Assembly: GCA_963794215.1 (NCBI GenBank)
Contig: CAWCCQ010000003.1
Coordinates: 62,001-126,000 of the forward strand
Direction of reading: 5' to 3'
Source: DATKRB01 sp963794215
GTDB taxonomy: Bacteria; Actinomycetota; Acidimicrobiia; Acidimicrobiales; RAAP-2
Length of the DNA: 64,000 nucleotides
Shown: one piece after another, positions 7,111 to 14,750 of the stretch
Layout of the letters: each line of letters opens with the position of its first letter
Position numbering within the stretch: the stretch's first letter is position 1
The notes under the pieces: generated by a model
Database searches by the model: none
What the model saw: only the letters and a program-made list of their open reading frames with translations
Told to the model about the DNA's origin: nothing
Translations under genes and position numbers: made by a program

Positions 7111-10100
7111 ATGCTGTCGCCAAACCGCCCGACTCGTCGGACATCTGCTGCCCTGGGAATCGCCGCAATGGCCGCCGCACTGGCGTTCGCGCTGATCCCG
7201 AACGTGACAAGCAGCGCCGCCGCTGCTCCCAACGCGCTCGACCTGCGCGTCCTGCTTATCGGCGGACCCGGTGGGGGAGCCTCGGATCCGACGACGGCCG
7301 CCTGGGCCTCGGGACTGACCAATCAAGGCGTGGCCTACACCGAGGTAGACGCCACCGGCGCCGCCGGAGCCGAGACGGTCACGCTGCCCGCACTCACCTC
7401 GTCGGCTGCCCACGGTCTCTACAACGGCGTCGTGTTCGCCGACGCGCCCTCGGACTTCGCCGCGGGCCAGCTCTCCTCGCTCTTCGCCTACGAGTCGACC
7501 TTCGGTGTGCGCCAGGTGGACGGCTACGCGTTCCCGACGGCCAGCCTCGGACTGAACGACGTGAGCGGCAGCGCGCTGAGCGAGACGGCGACACTGAACG
7601 CCGCGGGCCTCCTCGACTTTCCTGCCCTGGCCGGCCCGGTGCCCCTCGACAGTGGTACCTACGGCTACCCGGCCACCGTGGCCACCGGCCTGCCAGCTGG
7701 CGCCAGCGAGACGCCTCTGCTCACCGACCCCAGTGGCAACGTGCTCATCGGCTTCTACCAGCACCCCTCAGCCGCGAGCGACCCCTCCGATCCGCAGGCG
7801 GGTGTCCAAGAGCTCACGATCGGCTTCGACTACAACGCCACCTACACCCAGTGGTTGCTGCTCGGCCCCGGGCTCATCGACTGGGTGACCGGCGGCGTGC
7901 ACTTGGGCCTCTATCGCAACTACGTCGAGATGGACATCGACGACACCTTCACCCCCGACGACTCGTGGGACACGACCAACCACACCATCGACTACTCGGA
8001 CGCCGACTCGCTGCGTATGCAGCCCTCCGATGTCACCTACGCCGCCCAGTGGTCGGAGGCCAACGACTTCCGCATGGACCAGCTCTTCAACTTCGGATCG
8101 AGCGTGGTCGCCCAACAAGGCGGTCTCGTCTACGACGGCTACAACCCTTCGGCCACCTCGGACCCGTTGCTCGCCGCGTTTCAGGCCACCGACCCGACGA
8201 CTGGCAAGCCCTACTCGGACGACTTCGGCTGGATCAGCCACACCTATGACACGCCGTACCTCGACGTGGGCTGCGCCACCACCGACTACATCGAGGCCGA
8301 GCTGAACGAGAACACCAGCTCGATCGCGGCGGCCCCGGGCGCCACGCCGGGCACCGGCGGGCTCGGCCTGACCGAGACGACCAACACCGCCGACGCGCTC
8401 GGCACCGAAGACCCGCAAGTCTTCGTACCGGGCAACCACTCGGGCTTCGCCGACCTCGTGCCGGGCAATCCGGCAACGGTGGACCCACCCGACCTCGACG
8501 CCTCGAGCGTCGGGACGGGTGGCACGCTCGCCGCCGGCAGCTACCAGTACGCCGTCACTGACCAGTTCAACAGCGCGGACTCGACCAGCACCGACCAGTC
8601 CGCTGCGTACCTGACCGACCCCATCACCGTGAGCGCCGGCCAGAGCGTCACCTTGAACTGGCAAGCCATCTGTCACGCATCGGACTACCTCATCTACCGC
8701 GAGGTGGCCGGGTCCAATGACTGGTACTACCTCGGCACTGTCTCCACTCCCCAGTCGGCCAACTCGCTCCCCGACTCGAGCTCGGGTGACCCGACCGGCA
8801 AGTCGACGACCGACGTCAGCGGCGGCGGCGAGCTCGAGCAGAGCTTCACCGACACCGGCGCGGCCGGCACCTCGGTGCCAGCCACCACCGCTGACCCCAC
8901 TACGGAGAACGCGGTCGAGCAGCCTTGGGAACAGAACCCGAACTTCATCCCGGCCCTCGAGGCCGCCGGGATCACCGCGGTCGGGGCCGACGCTTCGAAG
9001 GCCTACCCCAACCCGCCCGGCGCCACCTTTGGCCTCGACGCCACCGGCGACGTGGTCGGGGGCACTTACACCGGGGCGACCTACGCAGCAGGCCAGACCT
9101 TCGTCGACGGCACGGCCCAGGTCGTGCCCCGGCACCCCATCAACATCTATTACAACAACTCGACCGAGGCCCAGGCCGTCGACGAGTACAACACGCTCTA
9201 CGACGCGGATTGGCCGAACAGCCAGTGTGTGAACAGCACCACGACCACCTGCGCAACGACACCGTTCACCTTCGCCGACATCGTCAACCAGGTCGTCGCG
9301 GGGATGTTGGACAACATGCTCACCAACGACCCCGAACCGAGCTATGTCCATCAGACCAACATCATCGGCTCCCCGCCCGGGTGCCCGACCGGCGATGCGG
9401 TGTGCAACGCCGCCCCGCCCGCTACGGCGCCCTCCACCTCTGACACCACCGGTGACGGCCTGCTCTACAGCGTGCTCAACCCCCTGTTGGCCGAGTACCA
9501 CAGCTACTACAACAGCTCGACGCCCTACGAGCAGCTGACCGAGGGCGCCATCGCCACCACGCTGGCCGAGCAGAGTGCATGGACGGCCGACCAGCCGGCC
9601 GGCACGGCGAGCGCGGCCAACCAGGTGGTCGCCACCGAATCGGGCGACCAGGTCACCTTGACCAACAGCGGCAGCAGCACGGTCACCGTGCCGGTCACCG
9701 TGCCCGCGGGCTCCACGCAGAACGGGGCCCCATTCGGCTCGGCCTACGGCGGAACGCTCTCTGGCTGGGTGACCCTGGCGGCGGGTGCGGCGGCGTCGAT
9801 CTCGATCCCGCTGGCCCCTTCGATCACGAGCGCGGCGAGCGCCACGGCGCAGGAAGGCTCGAGCTTCAGCTTCACGGCGAGCGCGACCGGCGCACCGACC
9901 CCCGCCTTGAGCGAGACCGGAGCGCTCCCGAGCGGGATCAGCTTCACCAACAACGGTGACGGCACCGCAACCCTGGCCGGCACGCCGGCGAGTGGCAGCG
10001 CGGGAAGCTATCCGATCACCATCGACGCCAACAACGGCGTCCTGCCCGAGGCCACGCAGGCCTTCACGCTCACGGTCGACGCGGCCTCCGCGTCCCCGCC

Positions 10101-10914
10101 GCCACCCGCGCCGCCCGCTGCCCCGACACCGACGCCGACGGCACCCACGCCCGAGCAGTACGACCTCGTGGGGTCCGACGGCGGGGTGTTCGTCTTTGGC
10201 CAGAGCGGAGGGTTCTACGGGTCGCTGCCCGGGCTCGGGATCCACGTGAAGGACATCGTGGGGATCGTGCCCACCGCGGACGACAAGGGCTACTTCCTGG
10301 TCGGCTCCGACGGCGGGGTGTTCGCCTTCGGTGATGCGCCCTTCGAGAACTCGTTGCCCGGGCTCGGGATCCACGTGAAGGACATCGTGGGGATCGTGCC
10401 CACCGCGGACGACAAGGGCTACTTCCTGGTCGGCTCCGACGGCGGGGTGTTCGCCTTCGGTGATGCCGGTTTCGAGGACTCGCTCCCAGGGCTCGGCGTC
10501 CACGTGCACGACATCATGGGCATCGCCGTCAACGCCACCGGGGGCTACTGGCTGGTGGGTGCCGACGGCTCGGTGTACGCACTGGGCAACGCCCTGTACC
10601 TCGGAGGCCTCGCCGGAGCGAGCGCCACGCCGATCGACGGTATCGCCGCCACCCGCACCGGCAACGGCTACTGGCTGGTCGGCCAGAACGGTTCGATCTA
10701 CACCTACAACGCCAAGTTCTACGGTTCACTGCCGGCACTCAACGTGTCGGTCAGCAATGTCGTGGGCATCGTGCCCACCCCTGACCAACTTGGCTACTGG
10801 CTGGTCGGCTCCGACGGCGGAATCTTCGCCTTCGGGGACGCTCAGGAGATCGGATCGTTGCCTGGCCTCGGCATCCACGTGACCAACATCGTGGGTGCGG
10901 TGCCGACATCGTGA
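7111..10914 (+). CDS. Secreted Agd3-like polysaccharide deacetylase candidate with Ig-like domain and C-terminal GSDGGVFAFGD repeats
   Basis: 1267 residues. Residues 1-39 form a signal peptide ending ...SSAAAAPNA. The region to about 900 resembles the fungal/bacterial Agd3 family (CE18, a galactosaminogalactan deacetylase): RNYVEMDIDDTF (about 270), GWISHTYDTPYLD (about 375), RHPINIYYNNST (about 672) and YVHQTNI (about 748). An Ig/Fn3-like domain of about 140 residues (about 458-600) is inserted within this region. An Ig-type domain follows at about 900-990, then a Pro/Thr linker (PPPPAPPAAPTPTPTAPTPE), then about six repeats of about 43 residues ending in GSDGGVFAFGD or variants, probably for envelope binding. 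If HTYDT corresponds to the H-x3-H metal pair of the family, the second His is Thr here, so activity is uncertain. The start is supported by a leaderless -10 box. The stop codon lies within the first unit of a 34-bp repeat array. Confidence 0.7.
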   Translation: MLSPNRPTRRTSAALGIAAMAAALAFALIPNVTSSAAAAPNALDLRVLLIGGPGGGASDPTTAAWASGLTNQGVAYTEVDATGAAGAETVTLPALTSSAAHGLYNGVVFADAPSDFAAGQLSSLFAYESTFGVRQVDGYAFPTASLGLNDVSGSALSETATLNAAGLLDFPALAGPVPLDSGTYGYPATVATGLPAGASETPLLTDPSGNVLIGFYQHPSAASDPSDPQAGVQELTIGFDYNATYTQWLLLGPGLIDWVTGGVHLGLYRNYVEMDIDDTFTPDDSWDTTNHTIDYSDADSLRMQPSDVTYAAQWSEANDFRMDQLFNFGSSVVAQQGGLVYDGYNPSATSDPLLAAFQATDPTTGKPYSDDFGWISHTYDTPYLDVGCATTDYIEAELNENTSSIAAAPGATPGTGGLGLTETTNTADALGTEDPQVFVPGNHSGFADLVPGNPATVDPPDLDASSVGTGGTLAAGSYQYAVTDQFNSADSTSTDQSAAYLTDPITVSAGQSVTLNWQAICHASDYLIYREVAGSNDWYYLGTVSTPQSANSLPDSSSGDPTGKSTTDVSGGGELEQSFTDTGAAGTSVPATTADPTTENAVEQPWEQNPNFIPALEAAGITAVGADASKAYPNPPGATFGLDATGDVVGGTYTGATYAAGQTFVDGTAQVVPRHPINIYYNNSTEAQAVDEYNTLYDADWPNSQCVNSTTTTCATTPFTFADIVNQVVAGMLDNMLTNDPEPSYVHQTNIIGSPPGCPTGDAVCNAAPPATAPSTSDTTGDGLLYSVLNPLLAEYHSYYNSSTPYEQLTEGAIATTLAEQSAWTADQPAGTASAANQVVATESGDQVTLTNSGSSTVTVPVTVPAGSTQNGAPFGSAYGGTLSGWVTLAAGAAASISIPLAPSITSAASATAQEGSSFSFTASATGAPTPALSETGALPSGISFTNNGDGTATLAGTPASGSAGSYPITIDANNGVLPEATQAFTLTVDAASASPPPPAPPAAPTPTPTAPTPEQYDLVGSDGGVFVFGQSGGFYGSLPGLGIHVKDIVGIVPTADDKGYFLVGSDGGVFAFGDAPFENSLPGLGIHVKDIVGIVPTADDKGYFLVGSDGGVFAFGDAGFEDSLPGLGVHVHDIMGIAVNATGGYWLVGADGSVYALGNALYLGGLAGASATPIDGIAATRTGNGYWLVGQNGSIYTYNAKFYGSLPALNVSVSNVVGIVPTPDQLGYWLVGSDGGIFAFGDAQEIGSLPGLGIHVTNIVGAVPTS
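10226..10466 (+). repeat. Two identical 112-bp coding repeats, 129 bp apart
   Basis: Bases 10226-10337 and 10355-10466 are identical. The period of 129 bp equals one 43-residue protein repeat (LPGLGIHVKDIVGIVPTADD...GGVFAFGDA). Identity at synonymous positions suggests a recent duplication or gene conversion; the other repeats in the gene have diverged. Confidence 0.9.
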
Positions 10915-11116
10915 GCTGACCGAGGCTGCGAGCCGAGCGACATCGCGAGCTGACCGAGGCTGCGAGCCGAGCGACATCGCGAGCTGACCGAGGCTGCGAG
11001 CCGAGCGACATCGTGAGCTGACCGAGGCTGCGAGCCGAGCGACATCGTGAGCTGACCGAGGCTGCGAGCCGAGCGACATCGTGAGCTGACCGAGGCCGTG
11101 AGTTGAGCGACACCGT
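10913..11116. repeat. 34-bp tandem repeat, five near-identical copies plus one degenerate
   Basis: Units begin at 10913, 10947, 10981, 11015, 11049 and 11083 (the last degenerate), each starting GAGCTGACCGAGGCTGCGAG. Only the final base (C or T) differs among the first five. A seventh remnant (CGACATCGTGA) extends to about 11135. The array fills most of the 240-bp gap between two convergent genes. The TGA stop of the upstream secreted protein is inside the junction of the first copy. There are no spacers, so this is not CRISPR. Each unit contains GAGGCTGCGAGCCGAGC, which can fold weakly. Confidence 0.93.
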
Positions 11117-11154
11117 GAGCAGCCCGACATCGTGACGTGAACCTCGAGGTGCCG

Positions 11155-12391
11155 TCACTTCGGAGCGCCCTCGGGAAGCAGGTCACCTCGCCGCTTGCTC
11201 GCCACCTCCCCGACCAGACGGACAAACGACTCGACCGGCATCGTCCCCAGGTCCCCTCCGCCACGAAGGCGGACCGACACGCTACGGGCCGCGGCCTCGC
11301 GGGCTCCGACCACGCAGAGGTAAGGGACGCCGCGCAGTCGAGCGTCGCGGACTCGTGCCGCGAGGGTGGCGTCGCGGTCGTCGAGTTCGACCCGCACGCC
11401 GCCCCGGCGAAGCGCCTGGAGGACGCCGACGGCGTGGTCAAGCGCCTCGTCACTGACCGCGAGCACCACGACCTGGGTTGGTGCGAGCCACACCGGTAAC
11501 GCACCGTCATGGACCTCGAGGAGGTGGGCGACCATGCGCTCCATGGTCGAGACGATCGAGCGGTGGATCATGACCGGCGTCTCGCGGGCCGGGCCGCGTT
11601 GGAACGATAGGGCGAAGCGGGCAGGAAGGTCGAAGTCCACCTGGATGGTCGAAAGGGTCTCCTCGCGCCCATGTGGATCGGTCACCTGGAGATCGAGCTT
11701 CGGCCCGTAGAACGCCGCCTCGCCCTGGACTTCGTGATACGCCAGCCGGCGGCCGTCGAGCGCGGCGCGCAGCATCGCCTCGCCACGGTCCCAGAGGTCG
11801 GCGTCCCCGGCGTACTTCGGGCCGATCCCCCGGCGCGAGAGCCGGTAGGTGGGTGGGGGGATAGCCAGGGCCCGGTAGGCCTCGTCGACCATGCCCAGGA
11901 TCGAGGAAATCTCGGGCTCGACCTGCTCGGGCGGGCAGAACACGTGCCCGTCGTTGAGGGTCATCTGGCGCACCCGCGACAGGCCCCCCACCACGCCGGA
12001 GCGTTCCAGGCGGAACATCGTGCCCAGTTCGGCCAGACGCAGCGGCAGCTGGTGGCTGGTCCGCGGCTCGGACTCGAACACGAGGATGTGGTGCGGGCAG
12101 TTCATCGGGCGGAGCACGACCTGTCCGGTACCGACGTCCATCGGTGGGTACATGTGGTCGCGGTAGTGACCCCAGTGACCCGAGCGCTCGTAGAGTGCAC
12201 GCTTGGCGAGCTCGGGGGTGTAGACGTGCTGATAGCCGTGCCGGCGCTCGAGCTCGACGATGAACCGCTCGACTTCGGACCGCACGGCGGCGCCGGCGGG
12301 GAGCCAGAGTGGGAGCCCAGCGCCGCACACGTCGTCGGTGGCGTAGAATCTTGAGTCGTCGACCGATCCGACGATGATCGGGTACCTCCAT
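11155..12391 (-). CDS. Short threonyl-tRNA synthetase-like protein (no TGS or editing domain), frameshift near N-terminus
   Basis: About 410 residues. It has the class II catalytic core and C-terminal anticodon-binding domain of ThrRS but starts directly at the core, so the TGS and editing domains (about 240 residues) are absent. The ThrRS zinc ligands are kept: Cys in RPMNCPHHILVF, His in DGHVFCPPEQ and His in PVMIHRSIVSTMER. Motif 2 is MFRLERSG. It is likely to charge or adenylate threonine, as housekeeping enzyme, stress/antibiotic-resistant paralogue or amino-acid activator. The start is ATG 12391, with AAGGAG 7 nt upstream. The first 14 residues (MEVPDHRRIGRRLK, matching the DHRxLGxEL start of ThrRS cores) are one frame away from FYATDDVCGAGLPLWLPAGA, so an indel lies near 12348. 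Its leader is described separately. Confidence 0.85.
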
Positions 12392-12394
12392 GTG

Positions 12395-12439
12395 GTGTCT
12401 CCTTGCTCAGGCGGGCCTCGAGCCACCGGAAGGAGACAC
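12395..12439 (-). promoter_or_regulatory. Hairpin sequestering the ThrRS-like gene's ribosome-binding site
   Basis: On the mRNA strand GTGTCTCCTT (12439-12430) is perfectly complementary to AAGGAGACAC (12404-12395). The second arm contains the Shine-Dalgarno AAGGAG placed 7 nt before the ATG at 12391. The result is a 10-bp stem with a 25-nt loop that would block translation initiation when formed. Confidence 0.75.
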
Positions 12440-12441
12440 TC

Positions 12442-12467
12442 CCGCCCGGGGCCGTCGGCCCGGGCGG
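12442..12467 (-). promoter_or_regulatory. GC-rich hairpin in the ThrRS-like leader
   Basis: The arms CCGCCCGGG / CCCGGGCGG (9 bp, 8-nt loop) lie between the leader peptide stop and the RBS-sequestering hairpin. There is no U-tract, so it is either a pause/attenuator element or one of two competing leader structures. A weaker CGCGT/ACGCG stem (about 12469-12488) overlaps the leader peptide stop codon just upstream. Confidence 0.6.
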
Positions 12468-12483
12468 TCACGCGTCTGTGGAG

Positions 12484-12540
12484 CTACGCGGCTACGCCGG
12501 GCGAACCCGACGTCGTCGTCATTGCGTTGCGCAGCAGCAC
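12484..12540 (-). CDS. Putative threonine-rich leader peptide upstream of the ThrRS-like gene
   Basis: An 18-residue frame reads GTG CTG CTG CGC AAC GCA ATG ACG ACG ACG ... TAG, translating as MLLRNAMTTTSGSPGVAA. It has three consecutive Thr codons (ACG, a less used Thr codon in high-GC genomes) directly before a series of hairpins that end in sequestration of the RBS of a threonyl-tRNA synthetase-like gene. A -10 box TAACGT lies 7 nt upstream of the GTG, the same leaderless geometry as at other genes here. An internal ATG (12522) would give a shorter MTTT peptide. The short frame could be chance; position and content argue for a ribosome-stalling leader. Confidence 0.55.
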   Translation of the reverse strand: MLLRNAMTTTSGSPGVAA

Positions 12541-12547
12541 GCCGATC

Positions 12548-12553
12548 ACGTTA
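12548..12553 (-). promoter_or_regulatory. -10 box TAACGT for the ThrRS-like leader transcript
   Basis: TAACGT, read on the minus strand, is 7 nt before the GTG of the leader peptide. No convincing -35 is seen, which is common in actinobacteria. Confidence 0.5.
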
Positions 12554-12605
12554 GCAGTCGACCCTGTGCGCGCAGATTGGACCCCGGTCGCCGCTGGGCT
12601 CGTGC

Positions 12606-12971
12606 GTGGGGGGTGCCGGTCGCTACGATGCGGGCGCGGCCCTGCCCGAGCAATGCCTCGTCGTCGACGGCGCGCTCGTCTTCTACGAGCTCGCCCAGCC
12701 CGACATGCTGGCCGACACGGAGCGTATTTACGAGTACGCCTGCTTCACCGCGTGCACGAACAGACTGCGCCCACTCGGCGTGCCAACCGTGGCCACGCAG
12801 GAACTGCCCGACCTGCAGCCAGGGGAGGCAGCGCGCTGGGGCGGCCGGGCCCTGAGCGCTGACGCGGCCGCCTCGTTCCGTGCCGAGGGGTTCGTGCTTG
12901 CCGAAATCCGGCTTCCGGTGGCCCCAATGGGTGCGTCATCGGTTTCGCCACCCGCCAGCCACGGGGGCTGA
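12606..12971 (+). CDS. Small hypothetical protein
   Basis: 121 residues from a GTG. The composition and strong third-position GC (for example GALVFYELAQPDMLADTERI and FTACTNRLRPLGVPTVATQE) look like a real protein. There are no membrane segments and no family that I recognise. It contains two nearby Cys (YEYACFTACTN). It is divergent from the ThrRS-like leader, about 50 bp from that promoter. The start could be further downstream. Confidence 0.5.
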   Translation: MGGAGRYDAGAALPEQCLVVDGALVFYELAQPDMLADTERIYEYACFTACTNRLRPLGVPTVATQELPDLQPGEAARWGGRALSADAAASFRAEGFVLAEIRLPVAPMGASSVSPPASHGG

Positions 12972-13057
12972 GCGAGCCGAGGCGCCGCCATTCGGCCCGT
13001 GCTCCCGTCCCGGCGGGCCTCTCGATCCAGTCCGAGCAGCCGGGGGTGGACGAGCTT

Positions 13058-13453
13058 TCAGCTTGGCGGGGCTCCGAAGGGGTGCTCGCTGACGTATGAA
13101 CCGATCTTGTCGAGTGCTTCTTGGATGGCCGTCGTGACGGTCTTACGCACGTTGTCTGCGTAGTTGGACCGTCGGCCAATGATCTCAGGCCCGATGCGCA
13201 AGCCCTCTTCGGGGGTGATGGCCGGGGTGACCGTGATGTCGAACACGTCCCCCCATGCCAAGCCCATCTCGAAGATGGGGGCGACATCGTCGGTGGCGAA
13301 CACGACGATGACGCTGGGCGTGCCCTGAAGCCAATACTCGCCGTGGACCGAAAGGCCTTCGGGGAAGGTGAAGGTGGATCGTCGCTCGAGCGCGGCATCC
13401 TGCTGCTCGCGGGTAATGCTCGGCTTCCACGTTGCCTGCCACACATAGAGCAT
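13058..13453 (-). CDS. DUF3303-like small protein
   Basis: 131 residues. The layout MLYVWQATWKPSITREQQ, PEGLSVHGEYWLQGTPSVIV, FATDDVAPIFEMGLAWGDVF and DITVTPAI follows the ferredoxin-like DUF3303 pattern (a metric-like domain judging from the W..WsDlvdfevtPvi ending). A helical tail of about 40 residues follows. The function is unknown. The ATG has a good Shine-Dalgarno AAGGAG about 8 nt upstream. The gene appears monocistronic. Confidence 0.8.
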   Translation of the reverse strand: MLYVWQATWKPSITREQQDAALERRSTFTFPEGLSVHGEYWLQGTPSVIVVFATDDVAPIFEMGLAWGDVFDITVTPAITPEEGLRIGPEIIGRRSNYADNVRKTVTTAIQEALDKIGSYVSEHPFGAPPS

Positions 13454-13643
13454 CGGGTGTCTCCTTTGGTCTGCCTCGGTCGGGTGCTACGACTGCGACG
13501 CGCACTCGAAACGCGTGCGCTCCGCTGGCGAACCTATCGCTCTGCCGCGCCGAGCTGTCGCGCACCCCGAAACCGGCAGCTCCACCGGGTGGGTAACCGG
13601 CGCGATGTTCTGCGGGCACGGATCCTGAGAACTACGCTCGCGC

Positions 13644-14718
13644 ATGCTTCTCAAAAGCCTCGACCTGACACTCGGTGAGCTGTTTGCACGGACCGGCTGG
13701 GAGATCAAGCCCGAGGGGGCCTGCCGGGACGAAATTTGCGTCCCGTTGCCCGGCGTCGAGCCGCGGCCCGACGGGACCATCGATGTGCGGGCCTTCGCCG
13801 AGCGTATGGGCATGCCGATCGCCGACGACGAGCAGCACGGTCTGTGGGCGCTCGGTCCGCGTGCGGGCGGGTCGGTCCTCACCAGCGAGACGGCACCCGA
13901 GATCGTGCTCGACGACTTCGGTTCCAACGCCTTCGACGTGGCCACCCTGCGCGGCAGGAAGGTGCTTCTCGTCGCCTGGGCCTCGTGGTGAGGCTGTCGG
14001 TTCGACCTGCCCGTGTGGCAGGCCCTGCACGCTGAGCTCGAGCCCCAGGGGCTCACGATCGTCACCGTCGCGCTCGACACCGACGTCGAGGCTGCCCGTC
14101 CGTTCCACGACGCCGCCAACCCGACGCACCCGTCGCTGGTCGATCCGGCGCTGTCGCTCGTCGATCTGTTCGGCATCACCAACGTGCCCTTCGGCGTGTG
14201 GATCGACGAGGACGGGGTCGTGGTCCGCCCGGCCGAGGTCGCCTTCGCGCCACGGGATCACGTCCCAACTGGTGGCCCAGGTACTCAGCCGCGCCCCACC
14301 ATGCCGGCCAACCTCCCCCCCGAGCGCCAGAAGGTCATCGAGGGCATGATGCCGCGCCGTGCGGGACACCGACCGCTATGCGGCCGCCGTGCGGGACTGG
14401 GTCAGCAACGGTGCGCGCAGCCGCTTCGTGCTGACCCCGACCGAGGTTGCGCAACGGTCCCGTCAGCGCACGCCCGACGCGGCGATGGCCGCCGCCGAGT
14501 ACGAGCTCGGCCAGCACCTCCATCGCGAGGGGCACAAGCTCGATGCCGTGCCCCACTTCCAAGAGGCACACCGGCTCGATCCGGAAAACTGGAGCTACCC
14601 GCGCAACGCGTTCGCCATCGTCGACCGTGACGAGATGGGCGACCCGTACGGCACCGATCTGCTCGGTGAGGTTGCTCGGGTGGGTCCCGACACGTTCTAC
14701 CCGCAGCTCGACATGTAG
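13644..14718 (+). CDS. Thioredoxin-fold (ResA/TlpA/redoxin-like) protein, candidate selenoprotein, frameshifted in 3' half
   Basis: An N-terminal segment of about 75 residues with two Cys (ACRDEICVPLPG) precedes a redoxin domain: APEIVLDDF, DVATLRGRKVLLVAWASW, then TGA at 13989-13991, then GCRFDLPVWQALHAELEPQG in the same frame. The TGA falls where such proteins have the first active-site Cys (WAxWCGC), one base from TGC, so Sec insertion (WASWUGC) is the best reading; a hairpin follows at 14006. The domain continues with GLTIVTVALDTD and FGITNVPFGVWIDEDGVVV. The helical C-terminus (DTDRYAAAVRDWVSNGARSR to QEAHRLDPENW and PQLDM) is one frame over, so an indel lies near 14350; a compensating pair may lie near 14262 and 14300. 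A possible -10 TACGCT lies 5 nt before the ATG. Confidence 0.7.
14006..14022 (+). promoter_or_regulatory. SECIS-like hairpin downstream of the in-frame TGA
   Basis: CCTGCC-CGTGT-GGCAGG forms a 6-bp stem with a 5-nt loop. The stem base is 14 nt and the loop about 20 nt after the TGA; a G lies at the second loop position followed by U. This fits the loose bacterial SECIS consensus as I remember it (G in the first two loop positions, loop about 16-37 nt from the UGA). Hairpins of this size are common in GC-rich DNA, so it is only supportive. Confidence 0.45.
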
Positions 14719-14750
14719 CCCATCGGGCCCGGCGGGGCCCGATGGGCTAC
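14715..14750. terminator. Perfect 16-bp inverted repeat, bidirectional terminator candidate containing both stop codons
   Basis: GTAGCCCATCGGGCCC (14715-14730), a 4-nt loop GGCG, then its exact complement (14735-14750). The left arm contains the TAG of the redoxin-like gene; the right arm contains the TAG (as CTA) of the convergent MmcQ/YjbR gene. No U-tract is present on either side. Confidence 0.7.

Noticed and set aside
7768..10509. Long minus-strand open frame of 913 codons opposite the Agd3-like gene
   Set aside because: It is a low-stop shadow in GC-rich DNA: Val/Arg/Gly/Asp-rich, no domains, and opposite a gene with a signal peptide and known motifs.
10913..11116. CRISPR array
   Set aside because: Repeats are directly adjacent with no spacers, and there are no cas genes.
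12391..12560. T-box riboswitch upstream of the ThrRS-like gene
   Set aside because: No UGGN-ACC type T-box sequence, AGTA bulge or specifier stem could be found; the leader peptide with RBS-sequestering stem explains the region better.
13989..13991. TGA as a plain nonsense mutation making the redoxin-like gene a pseudogene
   Set aside because: The stop falls precisely on the catalytic Cys and the frame stays open and conserved after it, so selenocysteine is more likely; plain mutation remains possible.
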